A DNA stretch of 64,000 nt from Streptomyces sp. NRRL B-1347 (GCF_000720325.1 NZ_JOJM01000039.1:1-64000), one strand, 5' to 3'; counted from the stretch's first letter, positions 16,335 to 24,768 are shown. The notes: generated by a model from the sequence alone, not told the origin. Made by a program: numbers and translations.

Positions 16335-17171
16335 TCACCCCTTCCGCGCCACCCCGCCGAAGATGGGCACCGGCCCCTCCCCCGCCACCGGAACCCGCTC
16401 CCCCAGCTCCGGATGCCACGCGTCGACCACGGTCACGCCCGGCGGCGTGAGGTCGAGGCCGTCGAAGAACCGCAGGACGTCCACGCGGTCGCGCAGGGCG
16501 AGATCGATGGCGCGGGACTCGTACAGGTCGCCCGCGGCCCGTGCCCGGTCGGGGGTGAACTCGCCGGTGCCGTGCGACAGCATCAGCCAGCTGCCCGGCG
16601 GCAGCGCGGACACCAGCCGGTCCACCAGGTCGTACGGGCCGTGCGCGTCCGGGACGAAGTGCAGCAGGGCGATCAGGGAGAGGGCGACGGGCCGGGAGAA
16701 GTCGAGGGTCTCGCAGGCCTGTTCGAGGATCGCGGCCGGTTCCCGCACGTCCGCCTGGATGTACTCGGTGGCGCCCTGCGGCGTCGAGCGCAGCAGGGCC
16801 TCCGCGTGGGCGAGCACGATGGGGTCGTTGTCGCAGTACACCACGCGCGCGTCGGGCGCGGCGCCCTGCGCGATCTGGTGCAGGTTGGGCTCGGTCGGGA
16901 TGCCGGAGCCGATGTCGAGGAACTGGCGGACCCCGGACGCCGCGAGCCACCGCGTGGCGCGCTGCATGAACGCCCGGTTGGCCCGTGCGATGCCCGGGAT
17001 CCGCGGGTCCATGGCGACGAGCTGGCGGCCCATCTCCTCGTCGACCGGGTAGTTGTCCTTGCCGCCGAGCCACCAGTCGTACATCCGCGCCGGATGCGGC
17101 TTGCTGGTGTCTATGTACGGCGACGCGGACTCCCCCGCGGCTCCCCGACTGCCTGCCCCGGTCCCGGTCAA
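16335..17171 (-). CDS. SAM-dependent methyltransferase, DUF574 family
   Basis: A 278-residue protein with the hallmark of the actinobacterial DUF574 (Methyltransf_19) family: IDTSKPHPARMYDWWLGGKDNY at about 20-41, then the SAM-binding motif I FLDIGSGIPT near 85-94 and an acidic VVYCDNDP at motif II. Later come LSLIALLHFVPD and the C-terminal VVDAWHPE. The substrate is unknown; these proteins are numerous in streptomycetes and often lie beside XRE/DUF397 regulators, as here. The start is TTG 17171 with GGGAG six bases upstream. The stretch after the XRE-DUF397 pair on the same strand suggests a possible three-gene unit, although a 78-bp gap separates it from DUF397. Confidence 0.92.
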   Translation of the reverse strand: MTGTGAGSRGAAGESASPYIDTSKPHPARMYDWWLGGKDNYPVDEEMGRQLVAMDPRIPGIARANRAFMQRATRWLAASGVRQFLDIGSGIPTEPNLHQIAQGAAPDARVVYCDNDPIVLAHAEALLRSTPQGATEYIQADVREPAAILEQACETLDFSRPVALSLIALLHFVPDAHGPYDLVDRLVSALPPGSWLMLSHGTGEFTPDRARAAGDLYESRAIDLALRDRVDVLRFFDGLDLTPPGVTVVDAWHPELGERVPVAGEGPVPIFGGVARKG

Positions 17172-17249
17172 CTGCGGCTCCCTCGCCAGTTCGGCAACGT
17201 ACGAATCACGCCAGTTCCGAGCGCGCGGCGACCGCGGTCGCTACGCGCG

Positions 17250-17564
17250 TCACGACAGCAGGAAGTCGGCCTCCCCGGCCTTCGCTCCCTGGATGAACGC
17301 CCTGATCTCGCCATCGGTGTAGATGAGCGCGGGGCCGTCCGGGTCGGAGGACTGGCGCACGGCGACGCGCCCGTCGTCCAGCTTCATGGCTTCCAGGCAG
17401 TTGCCGCCGTTGCCACCGCTCCAGGGCTTGTGCCAGCCCTCGCTGCCGAGTTCGCGGGCGGGCATGCCGTTGTAGATCCGGGAGGATCCGGGGGGCCGGG
17501 AATCGGCGCGGGAGTCGGGCCGTGACGAGGGGCCCGTGCCCGCTCGATGTCGATCTCGGTCCAT
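17250..17564 (-). CDS. DUF397 domain protein
   Basis: A small (104 aa with the chosen start) DUF397 protein. The domain runs from about residue 43, with GWHKPWSGGNGGNCLEAM, RVAVRQSSDPDGPALIYT and the C-terminal EIRAFIQGAKAGEADF. DUF397 proteins are encoded beside XRE regulators throughout streptomycetes (bldB/whiJ-type loci) and are thought to antagonise or tune the partner regulator. The ATG at 17564 is preceded by AAGGAG six bases away, and the stop codon of the upstream XRE gene lies inside that gap, so the pair is translationally coupled. An internal ATG at 17465 (MPARELGSEGW) is where most family members would begin, so the first 33 residues may be an extension. Confidence 0.9.
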   Translation of the reverse strand: MDRDRHRAGTGPSSRPDSRADSRPPGSSRIYNGMPARELGSEGWHKPWSGGNGGNCLEAMKLDDGRVAVRQSSDPDGPALIYTDGEIRAFIQGAKAGEADFLLS

Positions 17565-18425
17565 TCACAGCTCCTTGCGGACATCCCGGAGGATCTCCTT
17601 CGTGCGTTGTGCGGTCGCGGCCTGGGCCGCCATGCGGTCCATGACCTCCAGATGCGTCGCCACCTCGGCGCGCGCGTCCAGATAGACGGCGCCGGTGAGG
17701 TACTCGCTGTAGACCATGTCCGGCAGCTCCGCCATGGCGAAGCGGAAGAGCACGAACGGTCCGAACGTGCCCGGGTGCGGGCCCGCCGCGAACGGCGCGA
17801 CCTGCAACGTCACACGAGGCATTTCAGTGGCCTCAAGCAACCGGTCGATCTGCGCACGCATCACCTCGGGCCCGCCGACGGGACGGCGCAGCGCCGTCTC
17901 GTCCATCACGACCCACAGGCGCGGCGCGTCCTCACGGCTCAGCAGCGTCTGCCGCTCCATGCGCAGGGCGACATAGCGCTCGATGTCCTCCGGCCGGGTC
18001 TGGCCGATGGCTCCGGAGAGCAGGACACCACGCGCGTAGTCCTCGGTCTGGAGGAGACCGGGCATGAAGTGCGGTTCGTACGACCTGATGAGGCTCGCGG
18101 CGCCCTCCAGGCTGACGTACATGCTGAACCAGCCGGGCAGGATGTCGTGGAAACGCTGCCACCAACCCGGCTTGTTCGCCTCCTCGGCGATGGTGATGAA
18201 CGCTTCGGCCTCTTCGTCCGAGATGCCGTAGGCCTTCAGGAGCAGCTGCAGATACGGGATCTTCAGCGCGACCTCGGCGGTCTCCATGCGGCGCACCGTG
18301 GCCGGGGCCACGCGCAGGATCCGCGCGGCCTCGTCACGCTTGAGCCCCGCGCGTTCACGCAGGTCCTGCAGGCGACGACCGAGAACGACCTGTCCGACGG
18401 TCGGCGCCGACCGCGGTTCGCTCAC
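17565..18425 (-). CDS. XRE-family transcriptional regulator (DUF5753)
   Basis: A 286-residue regulator with an N-terminal Cro/C1-type helix-turn-helix at about 14-70 (LGRRLQDLRERAGLKRDEAARIL ... ATVRRME) and a C-terminal DUF5753 domain (~105-280), seen in YVSLEGAASLIRSYEPHFMPGLLQT and the ERQTLL...LWVVMDETALRR segments. This architecture belongs to the large Streptomyces family paired with DUF397 proteins and with RsbW-like ATPases, controlling development and antibiotic production in known cases. The start is GTG 18425 with GGAGG seven bases upstream. It probably autoregulates: two copies of a 17-18-bp box lie just upstream of its start. It is divergent from the HATPase gene. Confidence 0.94.
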   Translation of the reverse strand: MSEPRSAPTVGQVVLGRRLQDLRERAGLKRDEAARILRVAPATVRRMETAEVALKIPYLQLLLKAYGISDEEAEAFITIAEEANKPGWWQRFHDILPGWFSMYVSLEGAASLIRSYEPHFMPGLLQTEDYARGVLLSGAIGQTRPEDIERYVALRMERQTLLSREDAPRLWVVMDETALRRPVGGPEVMRAQIDRLLEATEMPRVTLQVAPFAAGPHPGTFGPFVLFRFAMAELPDMVYSEYLTGAVYLDARAEVATHLEVMDRMAAQAATAQRTKEILRDVRKEL

Positions 18426-18439
18426 GTCTTACCTCCACC

Positions 18440-18490
18440 CACTACGCGTCACTCTCTGCATCGGATCTTGCCACTTCGCGTCACTCTCCG
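18440..18490. promoter_or_regulatory. Direct-repeat operator-like boxes between XRE and HATPase genes
   Basis: CACTACGCGTCACTCTC (from 18440) and CACTTCGCGTCACTCTC (from 18472) differ at one base and are spaced 32 bp apart, about three helical turns. A weaker related word, TAGTCACGCGT, follows at 18491. On the XRE gene strand the boxes read GAGAGTGACGCG, 15-65 bases from its GTG start, consistent with a site bound by the XRE protein itself. Confidence 0.65.
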
Positions 18491-18632
18491 TAGTCACGCG
18501 TTGCACCAACCCACGCCGCACGGTGAGGCGTTGCGAGAAGTGTGCCATGCGACGTCTCAAAGGAACACGCCACTGTGCACATTTCAGAGTGGCCCTTGCC
18601 AAGGTGTTCGCGCCGGGGCGATAGTGGAGAGC

Positions 18633-19229
18633 GTGACTCCGCCCGCATCGTTAGGAACTGAAGCCACCGATCCCCGACTTGGCGTGTGCGCCGAGGACCG
18701 GGCGGCGGCCGCCGAGCCCTGCGTCACCTTCACCCTGGCCGCGCTGCCGAGTTCGGTAGGCCGTGCCAGGCGGTTGACGCGTGACCGGCTCAGTTCCCTC
18801 GCGGTCGGCGACGACGCCTGCGACACCGCGGCGCTCGTCGTATCGGAGCTGGTCACCAACGCCATCGTGCACACCGCTAGCCGGACCGTCGTCTGCGAGA
18901 TCCGCACGGAAGCCGACACCGTGCGGATCGCCATCCGCGACGAGGGCTGTGGTTCGGGGGTTCCACGCCCGACCGGCCTGCGCGGGCCTGACGAGGAGCA
19001 CGGGAGGGGGTTGCTTCTCGTGAGCGCCGTGAGCAACGCATGGGGTGTCCAGGACTCCGGAGCCGGCCTTTCGGTGTGGGCGGAGCTACCGATCACCGGT
19101 TGCCCGCCCGACGGGGGCGCGTTCGGCGCGTTCGCGGACGACGTCGACGTCCGGGACCGCGCGGGACCGGGCTTCGCCGCCGTCCCGTTCGGCGGCACAG
19201 GGCTGGATTTGGACAACTTCGACGACTAG
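18633..19229 (+). CDS. RsbW-like ATP-binding protein (HATPase_c_2), TTA-containing
   Basis: A 198-residue GHKL-fold protein of the anti-sigma-factor/serine-kinase type. It shows the N box SELVTNAIVHT, the G1 box RDEGCGSG and the G2 box HGRGLLLVSAVSNAWGV. There is no sensor or dimerisation domain, so it is a free-standing RsbW-like protein; its target sigma factor or anti-anti-sigma is unknown. The C-terminus (after ~155) is acidic and variable. The GTG at 18633 has GGAG upstream. Codon 7 (18651-18653) is TTA, the rare leucine codon read by the developmental tRNA bldA; I found no other in-frame TTA in the window. It is divergent from the XRE-DUF397 pair with shared regulatory DNA. Confidence 0.88.
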   Translation: MTPPASLGTEATDPRLGVCAEDRAAAAEPCVTFTLAALPSSVGRARRLTRDRLSSLAVGDDACDTAALVVSELVTNAIVHTASRTVVCEIRTEADTVRIAIRDEGCGSGVPRPTGLRGPDEEHGRGLLLVSAVSNAWGVQDSGAGLSVWAELPITGCPPDGGAFGAFADDVDVRDRAGPGFAAVPFGGTGLDLDNFDD

Positions 19230-19452
19230 GGCGACGTCGTCACGGACGGCCACGGCAGGGGCCTGACCGGCGACGCCCGCCACCGAATGGACCAGAGCGC
19301 CACCGGAGGCCTTTAGGCCGACGTGACGGGGATGCGAGTGCGACAGCGATGCGGTCGGGGGATATGTGAGCGCGGGGACATCACGACTGTTCGGCCTTGA
19401 CACCTTGGTACGGCTCTCGCGCGAGCGGGAGCGGGCGGTCGGACGGCGAGCC

Positions 19453-19821
19453 GTGAGTGAGCAGCCAGTGGCACGGCTCGCCGTCCCCGCCGGAATGGGG
19501 CAGCCCCTCGGCTGCGACGCGGTCGCGATGCCCGCGGAGTTCGGTCCGCGGCTCCTCGACCGGCTGCCCCGGGTGGGATGCGTGTACGAGGACGGACCGC
19601 GCTGGTGGTGGATCGTGCCCGCCGACTCCGACGTGGCCCTGGAGTGGCCGCCGTCGGCGTTCTACTCGCCGGGCGCGCTGGTCCCCGACACGGTGCGGGA
19701 GCCGGTACTCGTCCACCACCCGGAAGGCCCGGTCCCCTATACGCCGCCCATTCCGCTGTACTTGGCCCTGTGCCGGATGTCCGGGGCCGTCCCCGCGTGG
19801 GCCGGAGCGGTCCGCGCCTGA
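19453..19821 (+). CDS. Conserved hypothetical protein next to the ATPase
   Basis: A 122-residue protein of unknown function. Its body, VGCVYEDGPRWWWIVPADSD, ALEWPPSAFYSPGALVP and GPVPYTPPIPLYLALC, looks like a conserved compact domain rich in tryptophan and proline, without signal peptide or membrane helix. From memory, similar small proteins accompany HATPase anti-sigma genes in streptomycetes, which would fit a role in the same regulatory circuit. I prefer GTG 19453 (reading SEQPVARLAVP); an in-frame GTG at 19366 adds 29 charged residues with poorer third-position bias. The 136 bases between the ATPase stop and 19366 hold no feature I can name. Confidence 0.75.
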   Translation: MSEQPVARLAVPAGMGQPLGCDAVAMPAEFGPRLLDRLPRVGCVYEDGPRWWWIVPADSDVALEWPPSAFYSPGALVPDTVREPVLVHHPEGPVPYTPPIPLYLALCRMSGAVPAWAGAVRA

Positions 19822-19847
19822 GCGGCCGGCCCCGGCCCTGCTTCCGG

Positions 19848-20033
19848 TCAGGCGGCGGCGTGCTCTCCTTGGCCGCGCCGCACGATCACCAGGAAGGCGT
19901 CGGTCGCCAGGTCCATCACGACCTCCGCGCACTGGCCTTCGCTGCGCCGGGCCCGCGCGAACTCCTCCGCGGGCCACGATCCGCGCGGTCCGCCCGCGGG
20001 AAAGCGCTCCAGCACCACTCGTCCGTTCATCAT
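19848..20033 (-). CDS. Small hypothetical protein (61 aa)
   Basis: A 61-residue protein beginning MMNGRVVLERFPAGG, followed by GSWPAEEFARARR and a hydrophobic C-terminal strand VVMDLATDAFLVIV. AAGGA lies directly upstream of two consecutive ATG codons (20033 and 20030), so the second is likely used. Composition and third-position bias look like real coding sequence. No known family is recognised. It is convergent with the preceding hypothetical gene and divides it from the DUF899 gene; a 134-bp gap lies upstream. Confidence 0.6.
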   Translation of the reverse strand: MMNGRVVLERFPAGGPRGSWPAEEFARARRSEGQCAEVVMDLATDAFLVIVRRGQGEHAAA

Positions 20034-20167
20034 GTCCTTGATCCCCCGTGTGCTCGACGCAGAGCGACGACTCTGCACTGAGAACAACGCGCGGAGCACC
20101 CCCGAGGACTCGCAACGTGACCGATCTGACACCGAGTTGGGGCACTCCGGCCACCGCTGTCGACGGC

Positions 20168-20869
20168 TCAGTACACGTATTCGTCGTACTCGTCGTGGTA
20201 CCGCACCTGCGCGCTGCCCGCGGGGGCGCCGAGCTCCGACGCGCGGCCCTCGGGCCGCTCCCACTCCTCCTGGCGGCCGAGCGCGGTGAGGTCGAGCAGG
20301 CTCGTCGTGGAGCCGAGGCCGTCGAGTCCGCGGTCGAACGTCGCGTACGTGTGGAAGACGCGGTCGCCGTCCCGCAGGAAGCAGCTGATGCCGGGGCGGT
20401 CCAGGAGGCGTCCTGCCGGGTCGGCGTACGTCGCGGTGAAGTCGCGGTTGAACTCCGGGCCGCACGTGGAGTACCAGGGCACCACCCAGCCCATGCGGGC
20501 CTTGAACGGCAGGATGCGGGTGAAGGGGGCGCGGGAGGCCGCGACGAACGTCGTGTCCCGGGCCCGCAGATGGGCGAGGTGCCCGATCTGGTCGAGGAAG
20601 GCCGAGCAGCTGCGGCAGCCCGCGTCCCACTCGGGGGCGAACATGAAGTGGTAGACGATGAGCTGGGCGCGTCCGGCGAACAGGTCGAGCAGCGTCGCCT
20701 TGCCGTCGGCGCCGTCGAACACGTACTCCTTGTCGATCTCGACCATCGGGAGCTCGCGCCGCTCGGCGTTCAGCGCGTCACGGGCGCGCGTGGCGGCCTT
20801 CTCCTTGGCGAGCAGCTCCTCGCGCGCGGCCTGCCACTCCGCGCGCGTGACGATGTGCGGAAGTCCCAT
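20168..20869 (-). CDS. DUF899 family thioredoxin-like protein
   Basis: A 233-residue cytosolic protein of the DUF899 family, predicted to have a thioredoxin-like fold. Features are the N-terminal helix LLAKEKAATRARDALNAERRELP, the strand LIVYHFMFAPEWDAGCRSCSAFLD with a CRSC pair in the position of a redox CxxC, then TFVAASRAPFTRI, WYSTCGPEFNRDF and the closing HTYATFDRGLD. Molecular function is unproven; the CRSC motif suggests redox activity. The ATG at 20869 has GGAGGGAA seven bases upstream, preferred over an in-frame start nine codons earlier. The C-terminus is acidic and tyrosine-rich (HDEYDEYVY). It appears monocistronic. Confidence 0.9.
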   Translation of the reverse strand: MGLPHIVTRAEWQAAREELLAKEKAATRARDALNAERRELPMVEIDKEYVFDGADGKATLLDLFAGRAQLIVYHFMFAPEWDAGCRSCSAFLDQIGHLAHLRARDTTFVAASRAPFTRILPFKARMGWVVPWYSTCGPEFNRDFTATYADPAGRLLDRPGISCFLRDGDRVFHTYATFDRGLDGLGSTTSLLDLTALGRQEEWERPEGRASELGAPAGSAQVRYHDEYDEYVY

Positions 20870-20983
20870 GGCGCATTCCCTCCGGTCGCGATCCACGGTT
20901 CTCGGGCGTTCTCAGGAGGGTGGACCGGGGTCCTCACCGGAACTCATCGGTCGTGGACGGGATTTCTGGAGATTTCTCGGCGG

Positions 20984-22210
20984 TCAGCACACGACCGGCA
21001 GTGCGAGCAGGCCACGGGCCCGCATCGAGGGGCGCCACCGCAGTTCCTCATCGGGTACGGCGAGCGCGAGGCCGGGGAAGCGCTCGATGAGCGCGGCGAG
21101 CGCCGTCGTCGTCTCCATGCGGGCCAGCGGGGCGCCCAGGCAGTAGTGGATGCCGTGGCCGAGCGCGAGGTGACCGCTCGCGTCGCGCGTGACGTCGAGC
21201 CGCTCGGGGTCGGCGAACCGGTCGGGGTCGCGGCCCGCGGAGCCGGGCGAGAGCAGCACGGTCTCCCCCTTGGGCACGCGGACGCCGCCGATCGTGACGT
21301 CCTCCACGGGGAAGCGGCGGATGGCGAGCAGCACCGGGCCCTCGTGGCGCATGAACTCCTCGACGGCGCCGGGCAGCAGGGCCGGGTCGGCGCGCACCGC
21401 GGCGAGCTGCTCGGGCCTGCGCAGCAGGCCGAGGACGGCGGTGCCGATGAGCTGCACCACGTTCTCGTACCCGGCGAACAGGATCAGGAAGGCGAGCGAC
21501 ATCAGCTCGTCCTCGCTGAGCCGCCCGCCACCGTCCCCGTCCTTGTCCCCGTCCACGCCCGCGTCCTCGTCGCGTACCGCGATCAGGTCGGACAGCAGGT
21601 CGTCGCCGGGCCGTTCGCGCTTCTCGGCGATGAGCGCGGTGAAGTAGCCGAGCAGCCCGGCGACCGCCTCCTTGGCGAGGTGGGGGCGGGCCGGGTCGGG
21701 GGCGACGAGCGCGTCGGTCCAGGCCCGGAAGTCGGGCCTGCGGGTGGCGGGGACGCCGAGCAGCTCGCAGATGACGGTGACGGGCAGCGGTGCGGCGTAC
21801 TCGGCCACGAGGTCGCCGCCGCCCGCCTCCTCGATGGGGTCGAGGAGGGCGTCGGCGGCGCGCCGCACCGGCTCGCGCAGGCGTTCCGTGCGGCCGGGTG
21901 TGAACGCCTTGACGACCAGGCGCCGGACGCGGGTGTGGTCCGGCGGGTCCATGTTCAGGAGGTTGGCGTCCAGGGCGGGCGGCAGCGCGAAGCCGCGGTA
22001 GTTGCCGGGCAGGGCGTGCGACTTGTCCAGGGACAGGCGCGGGTCCGCGAGCGCCTCGCGGACGTCGGCGTAGCGGGTGACGAGCCAGGCGGCGTTGCCG
22101 TCGGTGCCGGTGACGCGGCGCACGGGCGCGCTCTCGCGCAGGAGGGCGTACGTGGCGTACGGGTCGTGGATGAGGCCGTCGAGCGCTTCGGGAGTCGCGG
22201 GTGTCGCCAT
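20984..22210 (-). CDS. Cytochrome P450
   Basis: A 408-residue soluble bacterial class I P450 that would receive electrons from a ferredoxin; none is encoded nearby. The heme-binding loop is LGHGIHYCLGAPLARME with ligand Cys at about 357, the K-helix ExxR is in EEFMRHEG, and the PERF-like region is DPDRFADPERLD. The I-helix reads LFAGYENVVQLIG: the acid is present (Glu) but the conserved threonine that aids proton delivery is replaced, a departure also known in EryF-like enzymes. The substrate is unknown. The ATG at 22210 is used; a longer frame to 22297 lacks conserved sequence. A 100-bp gap separates it from the amidohydrolase gene on the same strand. Confidence 0.95.
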   Translation of the reverse strand: MATPATPEALDGLIHDPYATYALLRESAPVRRVTGTDGNAAWLVTRYADVREALADPRLSLDKSHALPGNYRGFALPPALDANLLNMDPPDHTRVRRLVVKAFTPGRTERLREPVRRAADALLDPIEEAGGGDLVAEYAAPLPVTVICELLGVPATRRPDFRAWTDALVAPDPARPHLAKEAVAGLLGYFTALIAEKRERPGDDLLSDLIAVRDEDAGVDGDKDGDGGGRLSEDELMSLAFLILFAGYENVVQLIGTAVLGLLRRPEQLAAVRADPALLPGAVEEFMRHEGPVLLAIRRFPVEDVTIGGVRVPKGETVLLSPGSAGRDPDRFADPERLDVTRDASGHLALGHGIHYCLGAPLARMETTTALAALIERFPGLALAVPDEELRWRPSMRARGLLALPVVC

Positions 22211-22310
22211 GGGTCTCACCCTAAGGAGTGCCGGCCCGCGGGTGCTCGGCGGGCCGTCACGTACAGGGGCGCGCGGGGCGGTGCGGCACGCCCCCACAGG
22301 GGCGCGTCCG

Positions 22311-23672
22311 TCAGGCGTCGTACTCCTGGATCCGCTTGCCGTGCCCCCGTTCGACCAGGGCGGGCAGCCGTGCGGTCAACTCCCGTGTCACCGCGGGGAC
22401 GTCGACGGTCAGCAGCTCCCGGTCGCGCATCAGGATCCGCCCGTCGGCGATCGTCGTGCGGACGTCGCCGCTGCGGGCGCTGTGCACCAGGGTCGCGGCG
22501 AGGTCGTGCACGGGCTGGGTGTGCGGCCCGGTGAGGTCGACGAGGACGACGTCGGCCCGGCGGCCCGGGGCGAGGCTGCCGATCCGCTCGCCGAGGCCGA
22601 CGGCCCGGGCGCTCTGCAGCGTGGCGTGGTGCAGCGCTTGACGGGAGGTCAGCCAGCGCGGGTCGCCGGTGGCGGACTTCTGGACGAGGGCGGTGAGCGC
22701 CATGGACTCCCACACGTCCAGGGAGTTGTTGGACGCCGCGCCGTCCGTGGCGAGGCCCACCGGGATGCCGAGGTCCGCGAGCAGCCGTACGGGCGTGGGG
22801 TCCCAGGCGAACTTCAGATAGCCGCGCGGGGCGCTGGCGACGGCGACGCGGCCGGTGGCGGCGCGCAGGACGGCGGTGTCGCGGTCCAGGATGCCGGTGC
22901 CGTGGGCGATGAGGACGTCGACGTCGAGCAGCCCCGCGCGGTGCAGGACCCCGACGGGCGTGAGGCCGTGCCGGGCGATGCTGTGCTCGGTCTGGGCGCG
23001 GCTCTCGGCGGCGTGCAGATGCACCAGGAGACCGTGGTCCCGCGCGAGTTCCGCGGTCGCGGCGAGGTCGGCGTCGTCGACGGTGTACGGGGCGTGCGGG
23101 GCCAGGCAGGTGGTGATGCGGCCGTCGGCGTCGCCCGCGCGGCGCAGCGCGAAGTCGAGGGACGCCTCCCGTCCCGCGGGCCCCTGCGAGGAGAAGTAGG
23201 CCTGGCCGAGCAGGGCGCGCAGGCCCGTCTCCGCGACGACGTCGGCGACGGTGTCCATGGCGAAGTAGTGGTCGGCGAAGGTGGTGACGCCGCCGCGGAT
23301 CAGCTCGGCGCAGGCGAGCCGCGCGCCCAGCTCCACGTCGCGCTCTTCGAGGTTGGACTCGATGGGCCACACGTAGTCGTTGAACCACTCCTCCACCGGC
23401 AGGTCCTCGGCGATGCCGCGCAGGGCCACCATCGGGGCGTGCGTGTGGCAGTTGATCAGGCCGGGCAGGGCGGCCTGGCCGCGCGCGTCGATCCGTTCGG
23501 CGGCGGCGAGGTCCGCGGCCGCGGCGGCCGTGGTGACGTCGGTGATCACCCCGTCGCGGACGACGATCGCGGCGTCCTCGGCGAAGCCGATCCGCTCCGC
23601 CGGGTCGTGGACGAGGGCGGTGCAGCCCGTGATGACGAGGTCGGCGGGGCCGGGTGCGGCGGGCGCGGTCAT
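22311..23672 (-). CDS. Amidohydrolase, MTA/SAH deaminase or TrzN-like
   Basis: A 453-residue metal-dependent amidohydrolase (TIM barrel with flanking beta sandwich). Metal and catalytic motifs are NCHTHAPM near 75-82, HLHAAES near 228-234, IAHGTGIL near 265 and ATDGAASNNSLD near 310. The TDGAASNN pattern and the WFNDYVWPIE segment point to the subgroup of 5'-methylthioadenosine/S-adenosylhomocysteine deaminases and their relatives TrzN/AtzA. Deamination of an adenosine or guanine-type substrate is the likeliest reaction; the exact substrate cannot be read here. The ATG at 23672 begins MTAPAAPGPADLVI at the family's N-terminus. It lies upstream of the P450 gene and is divergent from the nuclease/phosphatase gene. 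Confidence 0.92.
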   Translation of the reverse strand: MTAPAAPGPADLVITGCTALVHDPAERIGFAEDAAIVVRDGVITDVTTAAAAADLAAAERIDARGQAALPGLINCHTHAPMVALRGIAEDLPVEEWFNDYVWPIESNLEERDVELGARLACAELIRGGVTTFADHYFAMDTVADVVAETGLRALLGQAYFSSQGPAGREASLDFALRRAGDADGRITTCLAPHAPYTVDDADLAATAELARDHGLLVHLHAAESRAQTEHSIARHGLTPVGVLHRAGLLDVDVLIAHGTGILDRDTAVLRAATGRVAVASAPRGYLKFAWDPTPVRLLADLGIPVGLATDGAASNNSLDVWESMALTALVQKSATGDPRWLTSRQALHHATLQSARAVGLGERIGSLAPGRRADVVLVDLTGPHTQPVHDLAATLVHSARSGDVRTTIADGRILMRDRELLTVDVPAVTRELTARLPALVERGHGKRIQEYDA

Positions 23673-23802
23673 GCGTTCACGGTACGTTCGCCCACGCATC
23701 CGCGCGGGGACTCTGCCGACTCGGGCATTCCGGGAGCACGCTGGCGTGAACGGCCCGCCTGGCGTGAACCGATCGCCGCCCGAACCCCAGAGGGAGCCCG
23801 TC

Positions 23803-24768
23803 ATGCTCCTCGCCACCTGGAACCTGGAGAACCTCTACCGCCCTGGCGGCCCGTTCGGCCCCAAGGACAAGGCGGCGTACGAGGCGAAGCTGGCCTCGCT
23901 CGCGGCCACGATCCGCGCGCTCGACCCGAGCCTGCTCGGGGTGCAGGAGGTCGGCGACCCCGGGGCCCTCGACGACCTGGCCGGGCTGCTCGACGGCACC
24001 TGGCACACGGCCGTGTCACGGCACGCGGACGACCGGGGCATCCGGGTGGGGTTCCTGAGCCGTCTGGAGCCGGAGGTGCTCGCGGACGTGGAGGCGTTCC
24101 CGCCGAAGCTGCGGGCCGTGCAGCGGGACGACGCGGGCGCGCTTGCCGCCACGACGGGCCGGGGCCTGTTCGCGGTGCGGGTGGCGAGCCGCGCGCTCGT
24201 CGTCGACGCGGCGGTCTGCCATCTGAAGTCGAAGCTCCTGAGCTACCCGGGCGGCCGGTTCCAGCCACGGGACGAGGGCGAGCGGGCGCGCGTCGGCGCG
24301 TACGCGCTGTATCGGCGCACGGCGGAGGCGGCGACGCTGCGGGGTCTCGCGGACGAACTCATCGGCGGGGACGGGCGGCAGCGGGACGTGGTAGTCCTCG
24401 GCGACCTCAACGACGAGGTGCAGGCTGCCACCACCCAGATCCTGCTCGGCCCGCCCGGCTCCGAGCTGGGCACGCCGGGCCACGCCACACCGGACAGGGG
24501 CGACGCGGCCCGGCTGTGGAACGTGGCGCCGCTGATCCCGCCCGAGCGCCGCTTCTCGCGCGTCAACTCCGGCCGCCGCGAACTGATCGACCACGTGCTC
24601 CTGAGCCACCGACTGCTGCGCCGCGTCACCACCGGCGGCGCCGCGGGCACGGGCCTGCCGGACGCGTCCGGCGCCCTCGAACTGCCGTCGGTGGGGGCGG
24701 ACCCCGGCGTCCGCAAGGGCGTGGCGGGCTCGGACCACGCTCCGGTGTGGGTGCGCTTCCAGCCGTGA
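23803..24768 (+). CDS. Endonuclease/exonuclease/phosphatase-fold protein
   Basis: A 321-residue member of the EEP superfamily (DNase I-like fold), which uses a divalent metal to cleave phosphodiester or phosphomonoester bonds. It opens with the metal site ATWNLENLY (Asn 8, Glu 10), continues with LLGVQEVGD (catalytic Glu), CHLKSKL, VVVLGDLNDEV and ends with SDHAPVWVRF, the classic C-terminal SDHxP/V. No signal peptide is visible, so it is probably cytosolic; nucleic acid, inositol phosphate or other substrates are all possible. The ATG at 23803 has AGAGGGAG upstream. The stop codon lies in a 14-bp tandem repeat. It is convergent with the PI-PLC-like gene. Confidence 0.92.
   Translation: MLLATWNLENLYRPGGPFGPKDKAAYEAKLASLAATIRALDPSLLGVQEVGDPGALDDLAGLLDGTWHTAVSRHADDRGIRVGFLSRLEPEVLADVEAFPPKLRAVQRDDAGALAATTGRGLFAVRVASRALVVDAAVCHLKSKLLSYPGGRFQPRDEGERARVGAYALYRRTAEAATLRGLADELIGGDGRQRDVVVLGDLNDEVQAATTQILLGPPGSELGTPGHATPDRGDAARLWNVAPLIPPERRFSRVNSGRRELIDHVLLSHRLLRRVTTGGAAGTGLPDASGALELPSVGADPGVRKGVAGSDHAPVWVRFQP

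Noticed and set aside
17206..17568. 120-codon frame overlapping the DUF397 gene
   Set aside because: It lacks the DUF397 motifs, which lie in the neighbouring frame that begins with the better-spaced ATG at 17564.
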